From NCBI GenBank assembly GCA_018269005.1, contig JAFDVK010000031.1, positions 1 through 64,000 of the forward strand: DNA of 64,000 bases, in the 5' to 3' direction. Both the position numbers and the translations under genes were made by a program. Shown here one piece after another: positions 1 to 9,030 of the stretch. Positions within the stretch are counted from its first letter, which is position 1. Each line of letters opens with the position of its first letter. Source of the DNA: Acidobacteriota bacterium (GTDB lineage Bacteria; Acidobacteriota; Blastocatellia; Pyrinomonadales; Pyrinomonadaceae). The notes beneath the pieces are model-generated. The model saw nothing but the letters and a program-made list of their open reading frames with translations, did no database searches and had not been told where the DNA came from.

Positions 1-602
1 ATTTGCGATCGATCAGGTTCCGATTGCGGTTTGATTTTTTTTTTCGAAATTCTGGGACAAATCGCGTAAGCTGTTGATAACACGCCGCTTATTTGTCCCA
101 AGAGTTGTCCCACGAGCGTCTTGGCCGGGACAAAAGGCGGCCATTGTCGGCGGCAAGCCGCCTCCGGGGATGGTTTTGGGGCACGGTTCCACGGCATAAA
201 TGCCGTGGCAATTCGGCGGGAAGCTGCGTTGAGTGTTACGCCCTTACTAACGTGCGGGCTTCTGCATGCTGACCGCCCGCTCACGCAGGCGGTTCTGACT
301 GTTGACGCTGGAGTCCGAGGTTCCGTTCTTAGTCCCCGTAGGGGACGCATGAATGTAGCCCAGGGTAAGGCCGCCTCGGCCGCAACCCTGGGTAACCGTC
401 GCGAAATAGTTCGATGGAACTCCGTTAGGAGCGACAGGATTTTGTCGGCGGCCAAGCCGCCTCCGGAATACGCGGTTACGCTCCACGGTCGGGCAAGCCC
501 GACCGCACTGCGAAAGGGCAAGCCCGTAAAGCAAGTGGCTTCTTCCTCTGCGTTCTTTGCGTTTCCGATCTTGTTTGAAAACGCAAAGACCGCCGCGTTT
601 CG
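1..602. repeat. Intergenic mosaic of small palindromic repeats (island A)
   Basis: No credible gene lies downstream of secA here; the open frames are stop-poor by composition only. The stretch is a patchwork of short palindromes that recur near 44160-44880. At 146-170 is a GGCGG-CAAG-CCGCC hairpin, repeated near 446-470. At about 158-300 is a block of roughly 140 bp that recurs with small changes at 44461-44606; it includes the CCACGGCATAAATGCCGTGG palindrome and an ACCGCC...GGCGGT hairpin (272-299). At 332-398 is GTCCCCGTAGGGGAC followed by a CCCAGGGT...ACCCTGGG stem, matched at 44264-44334. Positions 50-140 hold several GGGACAA/TTGTCCC motifs in both orientations. Confidence 0.8.
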
Positions 603-3410
603 TCAAATGCCGGCGCCGTGGCATTTCTTGAATTTCTTGCCGGAGCCGCAATAGCACGCGTCGTTGGGTTTCATCTTCGGAGTGTCGCGAACGTATGGTG
701 TGTGGCGTGCGGCCTCGGCACCCGCGGCGTCGGCAGTTGCCATCGCACCGGTGAACGCCATGCCTGCGGCCTGTTTGCGTGCACGCTGCATTTCGAGGCG
801 TTCGAGCCGCTCGCGTTCCTCTTGTTCGTCACGCGTGATGATCTCGAGGTTGAAGAGTGCCTTCGTCGTGTTCGTGTCGATGCGGTCGAGCATATCCTGG
901 AACATGTCGAAAGACTGCTTCTTGTATTCGACGAGCGGATCTTTCTGGCCGTAGCCGACGAGGCCGATGCCTTGCTTTACGTGATCGATCGAGAGAAGGT
1001 GATCCTTCCACTGCGAATCGATGATGTTGAGCATAATGTAACGCTCGTAGGCACGAAGGCTTTCATCGCCCGCAAGCTTCTCCTTGGCCGCGTAGTTGGC
1101 AGATGCGGTCTTCCAGATAGCTTCCTCGATCTGCTGGGGATTCATCGTCTTGAAGTCAACGCCGGCATCGATCGCGGGATCGACCGCATAGATGTGCGCG
1201 ATCTCGGCCGCGTATGTGTCGATGTCCCAGTTATCGGGTGTCGTCTGCATCGAAAGATAACTCGCGGTGAGATCGCCGAGAAGATCGTGTGCGACGCCGG
1301 TCTCGCCGAGCAGATATTCGCGATGTTCGGGTTCGAACATAAGCTGGCGACGCAGGCCGTAGATGGTTTCACGCTGACGGTTCATAACGTCGTCGTATTT
1401 GAGGACGTGTTTGCGTGTTTCGAAGTTGCGGCCTTCGACGGCACCTTGGGCACGCTCGATCTGACGGGAAACGGTGCGGGATTCGATCGCCATACCCTTT
1501 TCCATACCGAGCCATTCCATCATCGAGCGAACCTTGTCGCCGGCGAAAATACGCATTAGATCGTCCTCGAGCGAAAGGACGAAACGCGAGCTTCCGGGGT
1601 CGCCCTGACGTCCTGCACGTCCGCGAAGCTGGTTGTCGATGCGGCGGGATTCGTGCCGCTCGGTGCCGAGAATGTGAAGTCCGCCGGCCGCCTGCACCTC
1701 TTTGGCTTCTTCGGCAACGACGCGTTTCGCCTTTGCGAGTTCTGCCTCGAACTGTTCTTCGGTGGCCTCATCAGGATTGATCTCCTGGCGTTTCAGATAT
1801 TCGCGGGCGAGGAATTCGGGATTGCCGCCGAGCAGAATATCGGTTCCGCGACCGGCCATGTTGGTCGCGATCGTAACCGCACCTTTGCGGCCCGCTTGCG
1901 CGATGATCTCGGCCTCGCGTTCGTGATATTTCGCGTTAAGCACGTTGTGCGGAACGCCGACGGCCTTGAGCTTACTTGCGACGAGCTCAGAATTTTCGAC
2001 CGAAACGGTACCGACGAGAACGGGCTGGCCGTTCGCGTGGAGTTCTTTTATTTCATCGACGACAGCGTCCCATTTTTCGGGAAGCGTGCGGTAGATAACG
2101 TCGGCAGTATCCTTGCGAACCATCGGGCGATTCGTCGGGATCGCGACGACGTCGAGTCCGTAAACTTCGTTGAATTCTTCCGCTTCAGTTTCGGCAGTAC
2201 CGGTCATGCCGCCGAGCTTTTCGTACATACGGAAGTAGTTCTGCAAGGTGATCGTCGCAAGCGTCTGGTTCTCGCGTTCGATCTTCACGCCTTCTTTTGC
2301 TTCGACGGCCTGGTGGAGTCCATCCGACCAGCGGCGTCCCTGCATCAGGCGGCCGGTGAAGTCATCGACGATGATGACCTCACCTTCCTGAACGACGTAA
2401 TGGTGGTCGAGTTTGTAGAGCGTATGCGCTTTGAGGGCCTGCTCGACGCAATGGAGCAGATCCATATTCGACGGATCGTAAAGGTTCGAGACGCCAAGCA
2501 AGCGTTCAGCTTTTGATACGCCCTGCTCGGTGAGGACCGACGAATGATTCTTTTCATCGAGAAGATAGTCGCCGGTCGTAACCTTTGTTTCTTCGTCCTT
2601 CTCGCCGCGTTCGAGCTGCGGGATGATCTGATTCGCCGTGTAGTATTTATCGGTCGCCTCGTCGGACGCGCCCGAAATGATGAGCGGAGTACGGGCCTCG
2701 TCGATGAGGATCGAATCGACCTCGTCAACGATCGCAAAATAATGATCACGCTGGACGAGCGATTCGACATCGAACTTCATATTGTCGCGAAGATAATCGA
2801 AGCCGAATTCGTTGTTCGTGCCGTATGTGATGTCGCTCGCGTAAGCTTCCTTCCGCTCGATGTCATCGAGGTCGTTCTGAATGCAGCCTACGGTGAGGCC
2901 GAGGAACTTGTGAATGCGTCCCATCCATTCGGAGTCGCGCGAGGCGAGGTAGTCGTTGACGGTGACGATGTGGACGCCGCGGCCGGTGAGTGCGTTGAGA
3001 TATGACGGCAAGGTCGCAACGAGCGTTTTACCTTCGCCCGTTCGCATCTCAGCGATGCGGCCTTGGTGCAGAGCGACGCCGCCGATCATCTGAACGTCGA
3101 AGTGCCTCATTCCGGTAACCCGAATCGACGCTTCACGCATTGTCGCGAAGGCTTCCGGCAAGATCTCGTTCAGAACTTCCTGCTCGGCCTTGCGGCGTGC
3201 GTCTTTGTCTTCGATGCCGTCAAGCCGCTGCCGTATGAGTTCTTTGAACTTCGGCGTCTGAGCCTTCAGCGTGTCGTCGGACATCGCTTTGATCGTCGGC
3301 TCCCAATTCTCGATCTCCTTGACGGTCGATTGTACTTTCTTCAAGAACACGTCGCTCGACGTGCCGAAGAGCTTCTTTACTAATTTGTCTGCAAACTTAT
3401 TTGTTGCCAT
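603..3410 (-). CDS. secA: Preprotein translocase ATPase SecA
   Basis: SecA is the motor ATPase that drives unfolded preproteins through SecYEG. The 935-residue length is normal for the family. The Walker A motif GEGKT lies near residues 125-129 and the DEVD Walker B motif near 230. The helicase-like second nucleotide-binding half carries the conserved GRAGRQGDPG stretch. The C-terminus has the zinc-binding SEC-C motif CYCGSGKKFKKCH, which binds SecB and phospholipid. The start is ATG at 3410. It stands alone on the minus strand, with a repeat island downstream. Identification is very secure. Confidence 0.98.
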   Translation of the reverse strand: MATNKFADKLVKKLFGTSSDVFLKKVQSTVKEIENWEPTIKAMSDDTLKAQTPKFKELIRQRLDGIEDKDARRKAEQEVLNEILPEAFATMREASIRVTGMRHFDVQMIGGVALHQGRIAEMRTGEGKTLVATLPSYLNALTGRGVHIVTVNDYLASRDSEWMGRIHKFLGLTVGCIQNDLDDIERKEAYASDITYGTNNEFGFDYLRDNMKFDVESLVQRDHYFAIVDEVDSILIDEARTPLIISGASDEATDKYYTANQIIPQLERGEKDEETKVTTGDYLLDEKNHSSVLTEQGVSKAERLLGVSNLYDPSNMDLLHCVEQALKAHTLYKLDHHYVVQEGEVIIVDDFTGRLMQGRRWSDGLHQAVEAKEGVKIERENQTLATITLQNYFRMYEKLGGMTGTAETEAEEFNEVYGLDVVAIPTNRPMVRKDTADVIYRTLPEKWDAVVDEIKELHANGQPVLVGTVSVENSELVASKLKAVGVPHNVLNAKYHEREAEIIAQAGRKGAVTIATNMAGRGTDILLGGNPEFLAREYLKRQEINPDEATEEQFEAELAKAKRVVAEEAKEVQAAGGLHILGTERHESRRIDNQLRGRAGRQGDPGSSRFVLSLEDDLMRIFAGDKVRSMMEWLGMEKGMAIESRTVSRQIERAQGAVEGRNFETRKHVLKYDDVMNRQRETIYGLRRQLMFEPEHREYLLGETGVAHDLLGDLTASYLSMQTTPDNWDIDTYAAEIAHIYAVDPAIDAGVDFKTMNPQQIEEAIWKTASANYAAKEKLAGDESLRAYERYIMLNIIDSQWKDHLLSIDHVKQGIGLVGYGQKDPLVEYKKQSFDMFQDMLDRIDTNTTKALFNLEIITRDEQEERERLERLEMQRARKQAAGMAFTGAMATADAAGAEAARHTPYVRDTPKMKPNDACYCGSGKKFKKCHGAGI

Positions 3411-3546
3411 TGCTAGATCCTATAAAAACTGTATTCACAGTTCACGTGCAGGCTGCTGACACACAAACTTCGGGTCAGCTGCCGTCTGATGAATTTGACG
3501 AGATGTGCTTGGTTTGAACTCGCCGCTACATTGCGTCTTTGGCGAG

Positions 3547-4005
3547 TTAGGCGTCAAGCCCGGAGCGGGCGAGCGGAACGGAGCGGGCGAAGGTGAAGCT
3601 AGCGAGAGCGTCAAGATGGGCGTAGCCGATCCGTTCGCTAAGAGAGGAAAGCGAGCCGGCAAATGCTTCAGCAGAGCTTACAGCGTTCGTCGAGATGCGT
3701 GTTTGAGAAGCGTCCGCGGCCGCAAATGCAAGCGCAAGATAGAGCGAAGCGTCGGACCGTGAAAGATCGAGCTGTTTCGCCTCATCGGAGCCCGGCAAAC
3801 TAATCGTCGATTCTTTAGGATCGCTTGATGCCGTTCTCTCAGAGAGTTTCGGCTCAAACTCTCGAACTTCGCTTCGGCGTTGGATCGAGTGCTGCTGTGA
3901 CGTTTGAGCGACGAGCTGCGGCGTTGCACCGGCGAGCACGAGCCCGAGGTACACGGCGACGACCGCTGCCGTCAATATCGAATTTGTCGTTCTATGTTCG
4001 CTCAA
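3547..4005 (-). CDS. Hypothetical exported or membrane-anchored protein (152 aa)
   Basis: I do not recognise the family. The protein opens with a short polar N-terminus and a hydrophobic stretch (about residues 9-32) that could be a signal peptide or an anchor. A polar, charged middle and an Ala/Ser-rich, probably helical C-terminal half follow. It starts only 7 nt after the stop of the upstream minus-strand membrane protein (4013-5401), so the two are almost certainly co-transcribed and may act together at the envelope. No catalytic motif is visible. Confidence 0.6.
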   Translation of the reverse strand: MSEHRTTNSILTAAVVAVYLGLVLAGATPQLVAQTSQQHSIQRRSEVREFEPKLSERTASSDPKESTISLPGSDEAKQLDLSRSDASLYLALAFAAADASQTRISTNAVSSAEAFAGSLSSLSERIGYAHLDALASFTFARSVPLARSGLDA

Positions 4006-4012
4006 AACTTAA

Positions 4013-5401
4013 TTACCCGATCTTGTCGCTCCCCGGCCTTTTTTCGGTCGAAAGATTAACTTTATCATTTTGCTGCTGAGTTGCACGTTCTTTAGCCAAC
4101 TTTCTGTCAATGATCGTCTTGATCATCTCTTTCGGGACATTCAGCTGGATGACGAGGTTGCTGCCCTCGGAGGTTATCGTGGTAGCGTTCAAAAGAGCGA
4201 GGTCGTCGAGAGCATCTTTCAGCTTTTCGGCATTTGCAGGGTCATTCACCGACTGCATCTGTTGGATGTCGGCCTCTTTTGCCTTGCGTGCGAGATCAGC
4301 AAGAATGCGCATTCCGGCCGCCTTGCCCGAAGCACTCTCAGGACTTTCGAGCTGCGAAACAGCTCGTGCTCCAAGGTTAGCTTGATCCTGCTGCAGCGAG
4401 AGCGTCAGCGTCTTTCCGGAAAGATCCGCAAGATACGCAAGGAATCCGCTCTCGTTAAAGGCTTCGATCGACCGCTTCAGGACGGCAACAGCATCTTTAT
4501 CCGTGCTTTCGGCGCGCGTGATGCGGAAGGACTTCTTGTCCAAATGCCCGTCTTTATTGAGCTTGCCGGACGCCTCGACGATAAATTGCGAATCAAGCAC
4601 CGCCGCGCGCTTGTCGTCCGGCAGGGCATTGACCATTTTTGCCAGATCCTTGAAAGGCAAGCGGTTTATCTGCCCTGCGATCGCGGTTGGGTCTTCAGGG
4701 GTCGGCGAAGCGGTCGCCACCTTCGGGTCGGTCTTCGTGCCGGTCGAATTCGGAATTCCGGGAATACCATCAGTTTTGTCGCCCGAATTTGGGTGTTTTG
4801 CGTCCGCGTCTCCAAAGGTCGGAAGGTCGCCGTCGACCGGATTTTTGTTCGGCTTTGCGTACTTCGGCTTTGTGTTAGTTAGGTCCGAGCCGGTTGAAGG
4901 CCGCGGAAAAGGATTCGAGGTCGGAAAGCCGGACGCGAACGCCCCGGAATTAAAGCCGTTCGGATCGTTCTGGGCCGCGAGCATCGCGTCGTACTCGTCC
5001 TTATTTGCGATCTGAAAATAGCCTTGCGGATACTCAAGCGGTGCGTTTTCGCCGCCGACGTCGATCATCGTAACATCAAAATCGCCATTGCCGAGTTCGG
5101 TGCGTTCGTACTGCTTATCAACGAATTCACGATCCGACCCGAAAAGCGTGCTGGCAACCGCGACGGCATCAAGTACGCTGCAAACGCGGCCGACAAACGG
5201 GCTGTCGCAGGCTTTTGTCGTCAATAGCGAAGTCTGAGCGATGCCCACAAGCAGCAGCAAATTTACGATCGCCACGACGCCCACGATCTTGTAGAAACGC
5301 GGCGTCCAATCCCACGTCCTAACCTCGTAGTGGTATAGAAAATCGCCCGTTTCTGCCGGCGGCGCCGGTTCATTTACTTCGTAGATCGACTGCTCGAACA
5401 T
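4013..5401 (-). CDS. Hypothetical single-pass membrane protein
   Basis: The protein has a short cytoplasmic N-terminus and one strong transmembrane segment at about residues 38-56. Past it are two cysteines (in the ACDSPFVGRVCS stretch), a Pro/Ser/Thr-rich low-complexity linker around residues 160-240, and a helical C-terminal domain of about 200 residues. I chose ATG at 5401; a TTG three codons upstream (5410) is also possible. It is the first gene of a two-gene unit with the 152-aa protein. No known enzymatic motif is present; the topology suggests an envelope-associated protein with an exported C-terminal domain. Confidence 0.65.
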   Translation of the reverse strand: MFEQSIYEVNEPAPPAETGDFLYHYEVRTWDWTPRFYKIVGVVAIVNLLLLVGIAQTSLLTTKACDSPFVGRVCSVLDAVAVASTLFGSDREFVDKQYERTELGNGDFDVTMIDVGGENAPLEYPQGYFQIANKDEYDAMLAAQNDPNGFNSGAFASGFPTSNPFPRPSTGSDLTNTKPKYAKPNKNPVDGDLPTFGDADAKHPNSGDKTDGIPGIPNSTGTKTDPKVATASPTPEDPTAIAGQINRLPFKDLAKMVNALPDDKRAAVLDSQFIVEASGKLNKDGHLDKKSFRITRAESTDKDAVAVLKRSIEAFNESGFLAYLADLSGKTLTLSLQQDQANLGARAVSQLESPESASGKAAGMRILADLARKAKEADIQQMQSVNDPANAEKLKDALDDLALLNATTITSEGSNLVIQLNVPKEMIKTIIDRKLAKERATQQQNDKVNLSTEKRPGSDKIG

Positions 5402-5560
5402 ATTGACCAAATTGCCCTCAGAACCAAGTCAAAACTCAATTTCCTTAGACGCAATGCCGCGGCTTTGCGTTGCGGCATAAATAATTATCGTAACATACAC
5501 GCGTCTTGCAGCGTAAAGATTCGACAAGTACGTCAATAGGAGCCTAAAATCACGTTCTAG

Positions 5561-6430
5561 ATGACAAAAACTCGCAAAGATCGGCCTCGAAAGCAGCAAA
5601 AAAAGCGTACCGAAGGCCACTTCTATGAACGTTTTGATAAACGAAAGCTTGCAGCCCCAAGTTCCGTCGATCCCGTGCGAAATAAAAGGCGAGTCGAAGG
5701 CGTTGAAAAGCTCCTCTCAGGCATTGGCGTGCCGGACGCCAAGCCTTTCAGGCCTGACGCGTTCCAATTGGAGGCACTCGCGGCAATCGAGACCGAAGAT
5801 GTTCTGGTTACCGCACCAACAGGCAGCGGAAAGACCTGGATCGCACGCGAGGAGATCCGCCGCCTTCTCGCCGCCGGCAAAAAGGCCTGGTACACGACGC
5901 CCCTAAAGGCCCTCACAAACTCAAAATATGCAGAGTTTTCGTCGGAATTCGGGACTGAGAACGTCGGCATTCTGACCGGTGACAGGAAAGAGAATTTCGA
6001 CGCTCCGCTGATCGTCGGCACGACAGAGATCTATCGAAATCAGCTTTTTGACGCTCTTCGCACCGGCAGCGAGGTCGAGACGGATCTTGTCATCCTTGAC
6101 GAGGCCCATTATCTGGCGGACGAAGATCGCGGACACGTCTGGGAAGAGGCGATCATCCTTTCGCCAAAGCGGATCCGGCTGCTCTTGCTTTCGGCGACGG
6201 TCGGCGGTGCGGGGGAATTTGCCGGTTGGATCGAACAGGTTCGGGAGACGAAGGTTCGGGTAGTAAAAGCCGGGCCGCGGCCGGTCGAACTTCGGGCCGC
6301 GTATCTTTCGAGCGAGTTGGAACTCTATCCGCTTTATGGAGCGGACGGCGGGTATAACCGCGACATCGATGCCGCAGAAAAAAAGAAACCGGCAGTCCAA
6401 AGACGCCGGTTTCCGCGAAGAAGGCGATAA
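5561..6430 (+). CDS. DEAD/DEAH-box helicase, C-terminally truncated
   Basis: This is the first RecA-like domain of a Ski2/Mtr4-like superfamily 2 helicase. The Q-motif-like PDAFQLEAL stretch is near residue 65, Walker A GSGKT is at 88-92, DEAH at 180-183 and the SAT motif at 211-213. The protein then stops at 289 residues. The second RecA domain with motifs IV-VI and the rest of the helicase, normally several hundred residues more, are absent. The last 20 or so codons (KKK, then an Arg-rich tail) run through the terminator hairpin of the convergent gene at 6437-7468, so the true 3' part has been deleted and replaced. It is probably non-functional as a helicase. Confidence 0.8.
   Translation: MTKTRKDRPRKQQKKRTEGHFYERFDKRKLAAPSSVDPVRNKRRVEGVEKLLSGIGVPDAKPFRPDAFQLEALAAIETEDVLVTAPTGSGKTWIAREEIRRLLAAGKKAWYTTPLKALTNSKYAEFSSEFGTENVGILTGDRKENFDAPLIVGTTEIYRNQLFDALRTGSEVETDLVILDEAHYLADEDRGHVWEEAIILSPKRIRLLLLSATVGGAGEFAGWIEQVRETKVRVVKAGPRPVELRAAYLSSELELYPLYGADGGYNRDIDAAEKKKPAVQRRRFPRRRR
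6378..6412 (-). terminator. Rho-independent terminator inside the 3' end of the truncated helicase gene
   Basis: AAACCGGC (6386-6393) pairs with GCCGGTTT (6405-6412) across an 11-nt loop. Read on the minus strand the hairpin is followed by a C and seven T residues (6384-6378). It is placed to end transcription of the 343-aa secreted-protein gene that stops at 6437. It lies within the last codons of the plus-strand helicase frame. Confidence 0.8.
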
Positions 6431-6436
6431 GGCCTG

Positions 6437-7468
6437 TTATTTCTTGGTAAATTTAACTTGTCCCATAAGGGCGTTGACATCGGCCTGCGGCAGGGCGATA
6501 GAAACAGTGACGTCCAACTCGGCTTGAGCGATCTTCACTCTCTTGATCAAGCGGCCATACATCCTTTGGTCTGCACGGCTCGAACCGCCAAGAAATGCGT
6601 TTCCGATCGCTTGCAGGCCTTGAAGGGTCGAATTAAGCTGCTTTGCCGACGCTGAATCGACGCTTCTAAAAAGTGCCGAGAATACGAATCCATCGTTAAC
6701 CGAGTCTGCCGAACCGGCCATAAATCGAAGATTCTTCAGGGTATTTCCAAGATCGTCATTTTCGAGCGGGATGAATTTCCCGAGACCGTCAATATTCTCC
6801 ATCGCGAAGGCTGCTACGGTCGTTGGCGCATTCTTCAAAAGGCTCTTGAGCGTCGGATCGACGGACGTGCGATGCTCGACCGCCTCGATGACACGCGAGA
6901 CGGCTCCGAACGCAACGGTATTCGGGTCAAGAACGACGAAGGCCGATTCCTTCAGGACCTTGTCAGGAGCGTTCGCGGCAACGCCGACGGCCTTTGCTGC
7001 CGTACTTACAGGCACTTCGAGCTGGCAAATATAGATCGTCCTGCTGGAGACCACACGTTCAGCGCATGGCGTTTTGCTTGATCGGGTCGCGTTTGCAACT
7101 ACCTGATCCGCATTTATGTCGCCGCGGCCGATAAAGACGGGGAGGATCTTTGGGGCCGTGCCCGGGACCTCCTCAACTCCGACACCGATAACGAGATCGG
7201 AGAATCTAAGCGCATCGGGCCCAGCCTTCGTGCTGAACGCCGCCATGCCCTGATCGACCTCGGCCTTTAGCTGCGGGTTGCCGACGAGAAGCTTCGGAAG
7301 GGCGTCATTCAGGCCCTTTTGGACATCTACCGTCACGACCGCGCTCGATGCGGGCAATAGATCGATGAGACTTTGCGAAGCGGGCTTCGGAGCGGTGTTC
7401 TGGGCGAATGCTGCCGCGGAAAGCGAGATAGCGGCGATCGCCGCGGTCAATAGATTCTTTAGTTTCAT
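6437..7468 (-). CDS. Hypothetical secreted protein (343 aa)
   Basis: The N-terminus is a clear Sec signal peptide ending in AAAFAQ, with predicted cleavage near residue 22. The mature part alternates beta-like stretches with a repeated two-lobed look (VTVDVQKGLNDAL early, TVAAFAMENIDGLGKF later). It resembles bacterial DUF3352-type lipoprotein-like proteins, but the assignment is weak. Two cysteines in the middle (CAERVV, ICQLE) could form a disulfide. It stands alone, with a strong terminator at 6378-6412. Function unknown. Confidence 0.7.
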   Translation of the reverse strand: MKLKNLLTAAIAAISLSAAAFAQNTAPKPASQSLIDLLPASSAVVTVDVQKGLNDALPKLLVGNPQLKAEVDQGMAAFSTKAGPDALRFSDLVIGVGVEEVPGTAPKILPVFIGRGDINADQVVANATRSSKTPCAERVVSSRTIYICQLEVPVSTAAKAVGVAANAPDKVLKESAFVVLDPNTVAFGAVSRVIEAVEHRTSVDPTLKSLLKNAPTTVAAFAMENIDGLGKFIPLENDDLGNTLKNLRFMAGSADSVNDGFVFSALFRSVDSASAKQLNSTLQGLQAIGNAFLGGSSRADQRMYGRLIKRVKIAQAELDVTVSIALPQADVNALMGQVKFTKK

Positions 7469-7522
7469 AAACGGTCAAAACCTCTGTTTAGAATAGCACT
7501 GAGACCTAACGGTTAAAGATGC

Positions 7523-8107
7523 TTAAATGTTCGTCGAAAGTTTGCCGTCATTGCGGCTTTTTATCTTGATAACCTCAAATTCGAACCGAACTTCCTTACC
7601 GCGCACGATCAGATTCAAATAATGCTCCCAAAACTTACGGGTGAAACGCATCGAAGGCCATTTTTGGTCAAGATTGATGAAGATCTGAAAGCCGAGAATC
7701 CTCCAAAGTTTCAGCGTAGTGACGTAGCAAGATATCGGCCGAAGCCTAACGTCGGTGTAGAAATCGAAGTTGATGCGGTCCTCAATGAATGTGTTGAAAC
7801 TGTACGAATTTATGTGATTTCGGTGCGTCGGATCGTTCGGCCAATCGGGGTTCGTGTAATGCGGTGCGAGCAATCTAATCCGTCCGCCGGGCTTTGTGAT
7901 GCGATGCAGCTCGGCGATGAAGGCCATTACGTCCGGCACGTGCTCGACAACGTGATTCGAGACGACAAGATCGAACTCACTATCTTCGAAGGGATAGGGA
8001 ACTTCGGCCAGATCGTGAATGACGTCCGCGTGCGAACGCGGGCTGATGTCTAGCCCGACCGCACCTTCAACCTTGTTCACGCCGCAGCCGACATCCAGGA
8101 TCTTCAT
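7523..8107 (-). CDS. Class I SAM-dependent methyltransferase
   Basis: A small methyltransferase (194 aa) of the Methyltransf_11 type. Motif I LDVGCG is at residues 4-9 and an acidic residue (GLDIS) follows at the end of the second strand. The FDLVVSNHVVEHV motif and the KPGGRIRLLAPH post-motif complete the SAM fold. The N-terminus is trimmed so that motif I begins almost immediately. The substrate cannot be read from sequence. It precedes a DNA glycosylase gene on the same strand by about 60 bp of spacing, with no evident functional link. Confidence 0.85.
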   Translation of the reverse strand: MKILDVGCGVNKVEGAVGLDISPRSHADVIHDLAEVPYPFEDSEFDLVVSNHVVEHVPDVMAFIAELHRITKPGGRIRLLAPHYTNPDWPNDPTHRNHINSYSFNTFIEDRINFDFYTDVRLRPISCYVTTLKLWRILGFQIFINLDQKWPSMRFTRKFWEHYLNLIVRGKEVRFEFEVIKIKSRNDGKLSTNI

Positions 8108-8166
8108 TGCGATTAAAGGATATGAAGTAGCCGGCGGGTTAGCAAGGGCGGACCGAACGAGTATGT

Positions 8167-8847
8167 TTACGCCCCTTCATAACGGGCGCAATCTCGCAAT
8201 TGTGCGGACTTTTGACGTGGCCGTTTTTCGCTTAGGTAGAAGTGCCAGAGAAGGCGTGCCGCGGTTGACCTGTGCGGCCGCCACCGTTCGGCGATCGCAA
8301 GGAATTCGTCCGACGTCGGCTTCGGTTTGCCGCTTATGCGATGCCACGCCGAATGAAGGGCGATATCGCCACGCGGCATCACATCAGGCCTTAAGAGTGC
8401 CATCAACAGATAGATATCCGCCGTCCAGCTTCCGATTCCTTTCAACGAAATAAGAGCCTCTTTTACATCTGCGTCAGCGAGATGTTCGAGGGTCGGGAGG
8501 TCGAGCGTTCCTTCGATGATCGCGTTCGCAAGGCCGCGTCCATATGACGTTTTCTGGCGAGAGAAACCGTCGCGCTTCAGATCGAGATCGCTCACCGTCA
8601 GAAATCTCTCCGGCGTAACTTCGCTGAGCCGAAGCTCGAGTTTGTCGAAACAAGCTTTTGCCGAAGCGAGCGAGACCTGCTGTTCTAGAATGATCTGCAG
8701 AAGTGTTGCAAACCCCGGCTCGCGATCCCACATCGGCGGTACACCGTAGAGCGTATGTACAAATTGCAGATGGCGGTCGGATGCGGCCAGCGTACGACAA
8801 GCGGCGGCAAGCGTTCGTTCATTAAGCGGTTTGCGGGTCTTCTTCAA
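8167..8847 (-). CDS. DNA-3-methyladenine glycosylase II-like (HhH-GPD family)
   Basis: A base-excision repair glycosylase that removes alkylated purines. The helix-hairpin-helix is at about residues 135-146 (LKGIGSWTADIY). The catalytic aspartate follows at D161 in PRGDIAL, the usual spacing for AlkA/HhH-GPD enzymes. There is no iron-sulfur cysteine cluster, which separates it from Nth/MutY. The length of 226 aa fits the short AlkA-like group lacking the N-terminal domain. The start is a TTG at 8847; no better start is seen upstream. Confidence 0.88.
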   Translation of the reverse strand: MKKTRKPLNERTLAAACRTLAASDRHLQFVHTLYGVPPMWDREPGFATLLQIILEQQVSLASAKACFDKLELRLSEVTPERFLTVSDLDLKRDGFSRQKTSYGRGLANAIIEGTLDLPTLEHLADADVKEALISLKGIGSWTADIYLLMALLRPDVMPRGDIALHSAWHRISGKPKPTSDEFLAIAERWRPHRSTAARLLWHFYLSEKRPRQKSAQLRDCARYEGA

Positions 8848-9030
8848 TTTCCAATCGTTTCTCGCTATCCTGAAATTTCAACGAATCTCAAGCATTGCAA
8901 AAGAGTTATGATCTATCAACCGCAAATTTAGCTGCATCGCATTTTGAAGTTTCAGTGACCAGTGATAAATGGAAGCTTGATAGTTTTTCAAGAATGTCGA
9001 AAACTTGATGGAGTTGTTTTTTTCGTCGCG

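Noticed and set aside
121..654. Open frames of 136-177 codons over 121-657 on both strands
   Set aside because: They lie across palindromic repeats, overlap the secA end and have no recognisable domain; the frames are open because of GC-rich repeat composition.
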